32,716 nucleotides of DNA from Acidobacteriota bacterium (GTDB taxonomy: Bacteria > Actinomycetota > Acidimicrobiia > ATN3): NCBI GenBank assembly GCA_003577105.1, contig QEUQ01000027.1, positions 1 through 32,716 on the forward strand, given 5' to 3'. Position 1 is the stretch's first letter; the number at the start of each line of letters is the position of its first letter. Positions 31,518 through 32,716 of the stretch are shown piece after piece. The notes below the pieces were generated by a model that made no database searches, was not told the DNA's origin, and worked only from the letters and a program-made list of their open reading frames with translations. Made by a program: the position numbers and the translations under genes.

Positions 31518-32716
31518 CCCCGGCTCACTCGCCGCATAGTTCTCGAGCTATACCCATCGACCGCTGATGGATTGGCCCGCGGATCTGGAGAGTGGACTTC
31601 GAATCTTCCCGGAGTAATGAGTTCGTACCTGCCCGCTGACCTCGCCAGTACTCGAATTGTCTCGTCTGCGGTTCGTCCCCAGTCGAACTCCGATGCCCAG
31701 AGGCGCGCCTGCTCACCCATCTCGGTGCGGAGCGCCTCGTTTTCGAGCAACTCGAGACAGTACGAGACGAACTCGTCCTCGTTATCGGCGAGGAATCCGG
31801 TTCTTCCGTGCAGAACGGACTCAGCTAGTCCGGAAAGCCTGAATGCAACCGATGGCGTCGAGCAGGCGGCGCCTTCCATGACCGAAAGCCCCCAGCCCTC
31901 GACGTCTGAGGCCGTGACCGAAACCCACGCTCTTGCGAGGGCAGCAATCTTCTCGTCTTCGGAGATGAAGCCCAAGAATGAGACCTTGTCTCGCACCCCA
32001 AGGCGCCGTGCAAGCTCTTCGAGCTGCGGCCGGTAATTGCCTTCGCCCGCAATTTCGAGACGCACGGCCGGATCGAATTCCACCACGCGCGCGAATAGCT
32101 TTATGAGCAGGTCTACTCGCTTGTATTTCCTGAGCCGACCGACGTAGAGGAGGGTCGGTACCTCAGACAGCCCGGCATCTGTCGCGTAGGCGCTTGGATC
32201 AAGGCCATTGTGGATGACCGTGATGTCCTCACGCCTCATACCCAGGTTTGCGATCTCCTCGGCGCTCGATTCAGAGACGGTGATCATCGGGGTGCGCGAG
32301 TAGACGCGGGGCATTGCGGTGGACTCGAGGAATTTCCCGACGGAGCGGAAGGGCTCGGGAACCTCCTGGTCAAATTGGCGGCTACACACGTGGTGGATCA
32401 TCGCAACGGTCGGCTTGCCAGTCATGAAGCGTGAAAACCACGGAACTCCGTTGATGACTTCGAGGACCACGTCGACGTCTGATGCGATTCCAATAGCGAG
32501 TCGTATCGTCGTCCACGCGAAGACAGTGAAGATCCCGCCGCGGCGGTAGATCTCGAGGTCGCCGTGGTTCTCGAATTCCGGTGCCCCCGGATACTTGACG
32601 GTCAAGACGCGCACTCCGTGACCATCTGCCAGCCAGCGCTGAACCTGGCTGCCGAGGTTGAGTCCTGCACCTCCCGCTTCGGGGTGCGTCCAGTCTCTGT
32701 CACAAAGGACGAGAAT
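31514..32716 (-). CDS. GT4 glycosyltransferase, 5' end beyond the window
   Basis: A GT-B fold, family 4 glycosyltransferase. The frame is open through the right edge: upstream of the internal GTG at 32614 it reads ILVLCDRDWTHPEAGGAG, then LNLGSQVQRWLADGHG. This is the standard N-terminal strand and glycine loop of GT4 enzymes, so the start lies just outside and the 366-residue version is truncated. Further motifs are TVSESSAEEI, VIHNGLD, LLYVGRLRKYKRVDLLI, and the C-terminal EGWGLSVMEGAACSTPSVAF with the EX7E pair. It adds a sugar to a growing glycan in the cytosol. It is the first gene seen in the operon and overlaps the flippase by 4 nt. Confidence 0.92.
   Translation of the reverse strand: MLVLCDRDWTHPEAGGAGLNLGSQVQRWLADGHGVRVLTVKYPGAPEFENHGDLEIYRRGGIFTVFAWTTIRLAIGIASDVDVVLEVINGVPWFSRFMTGKPTVAMIHHVCSRQFDQEVPEPFRSVGKFLESTAMPRVYSRTPMITVSESSAEEIANLGMRREDITVIHNGLDPSAYATDAGLSEVPTLLYVGRLRKYKRVDLLIKLFARVVEFDPAVRLEIAGEGNYRPQLEELARRLGVRDKVSFLGFISEDEKIAALARAWVSVTASDVEGWGLSVMEGAACSTPSVAFRLSGLAESVLHGRTGFLADNEDEFVSYCLELLENEALRTEMGEQARLWASEFDWGRTADETIRVLARSAGRYELITPGRFEVHSPDPRANPSAVDGYSSRTMRRVSRG

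Noticed and set aside
1-32716. Mobile element or prophage
   Set aside because: No transposase, integrase, terminal repeats or phage structural genes were seen; the window is made of housekeeping and surface genes.

Overview
The window looks like chromosomal DNA of a high-GC actinobacterium (Actinomycetota). The main grounds are an AftD-type (DUF3367) arabinofuranosyltransferase inside a tight surface-glycan operon, a DUF4190/DUF2752 membrane-protein operon with Pro/Tyr/Gln-rich tails, frequent GTG and TTG starts, and a secreted protein with 'AEGA-AGGFETWVL' repeats of a kind I associate with deep actinobacterial lineages. The archaeal-type ProRS and the MTHFR of the type seen in Wood-Ljungdahl organisms fit an early-branching, possibly anaerobic member, but the class cannot be fixed from this sequence. 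I saw no rRNA, tRNA, CRISPR array, transposase or phage gene.

Layout. 1-1900: the tail of a possible plus-strand gene, a hairpin, then a minus-strand three-gene operon (DUF4190, DUF2752, DUF4190). 2068-5391: a plus-strand one-carbon/purine operon, purH-folD-metF-like. 5392-5554: an intergenic stretch with a perfect 14-bp palindrome and a row of hairpins. 5555-10823: an unrecognised protein, then a 1463-residue secreted protein built from two TolB-like propellers, three FN3 domains and four C-terminal repeats. 10866-14007: proS, mdh and a polyprenyl-phosphate-sugar-type GT2. 13973-15694: a minus-strand GT-C membrane glycosyltransferase. 15788-18726: plus-strand enoyl-CoA hydratase, a methyltransferase with a zinc-ribbon tail, and an AI-2E-family permease. 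18800-21940: a minus-strand 1046-residue SBBP-propeller surface protein. 22164 to the right edge: a minus-strand operon for a surface polysaccharide, in transcription order GT4 (runs off the window), flippase, methyltransferase, AftD-like GT-C, Pro-rich membrane protein, GT2 and NAD-dependent epimerase, closed by a GC-rich hairpin.

How it fits together. The right third encodes most steps of a lipid-linked, exported glycan: nucleotide-sugar modification (epimerase), cytoplasmic assembly (GT4), lipid-linked sugar donor synthesis (two GT2 enzymes), flipping (Wzx/MurJ-like) and extracytoplasmic transfer from polyprenyl-phosphate sugars (two GT-C enzymes). The two giant secreted proteins could be surface partners or targets, which is inference only. 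The most unusual features are the proline/arginine/glycine-rich cytosolic tails carried by the AftD homologue and its downstream neighbour, a probable CTG start on the second GT2, and the undescribed leader structure before the protein at 5555.
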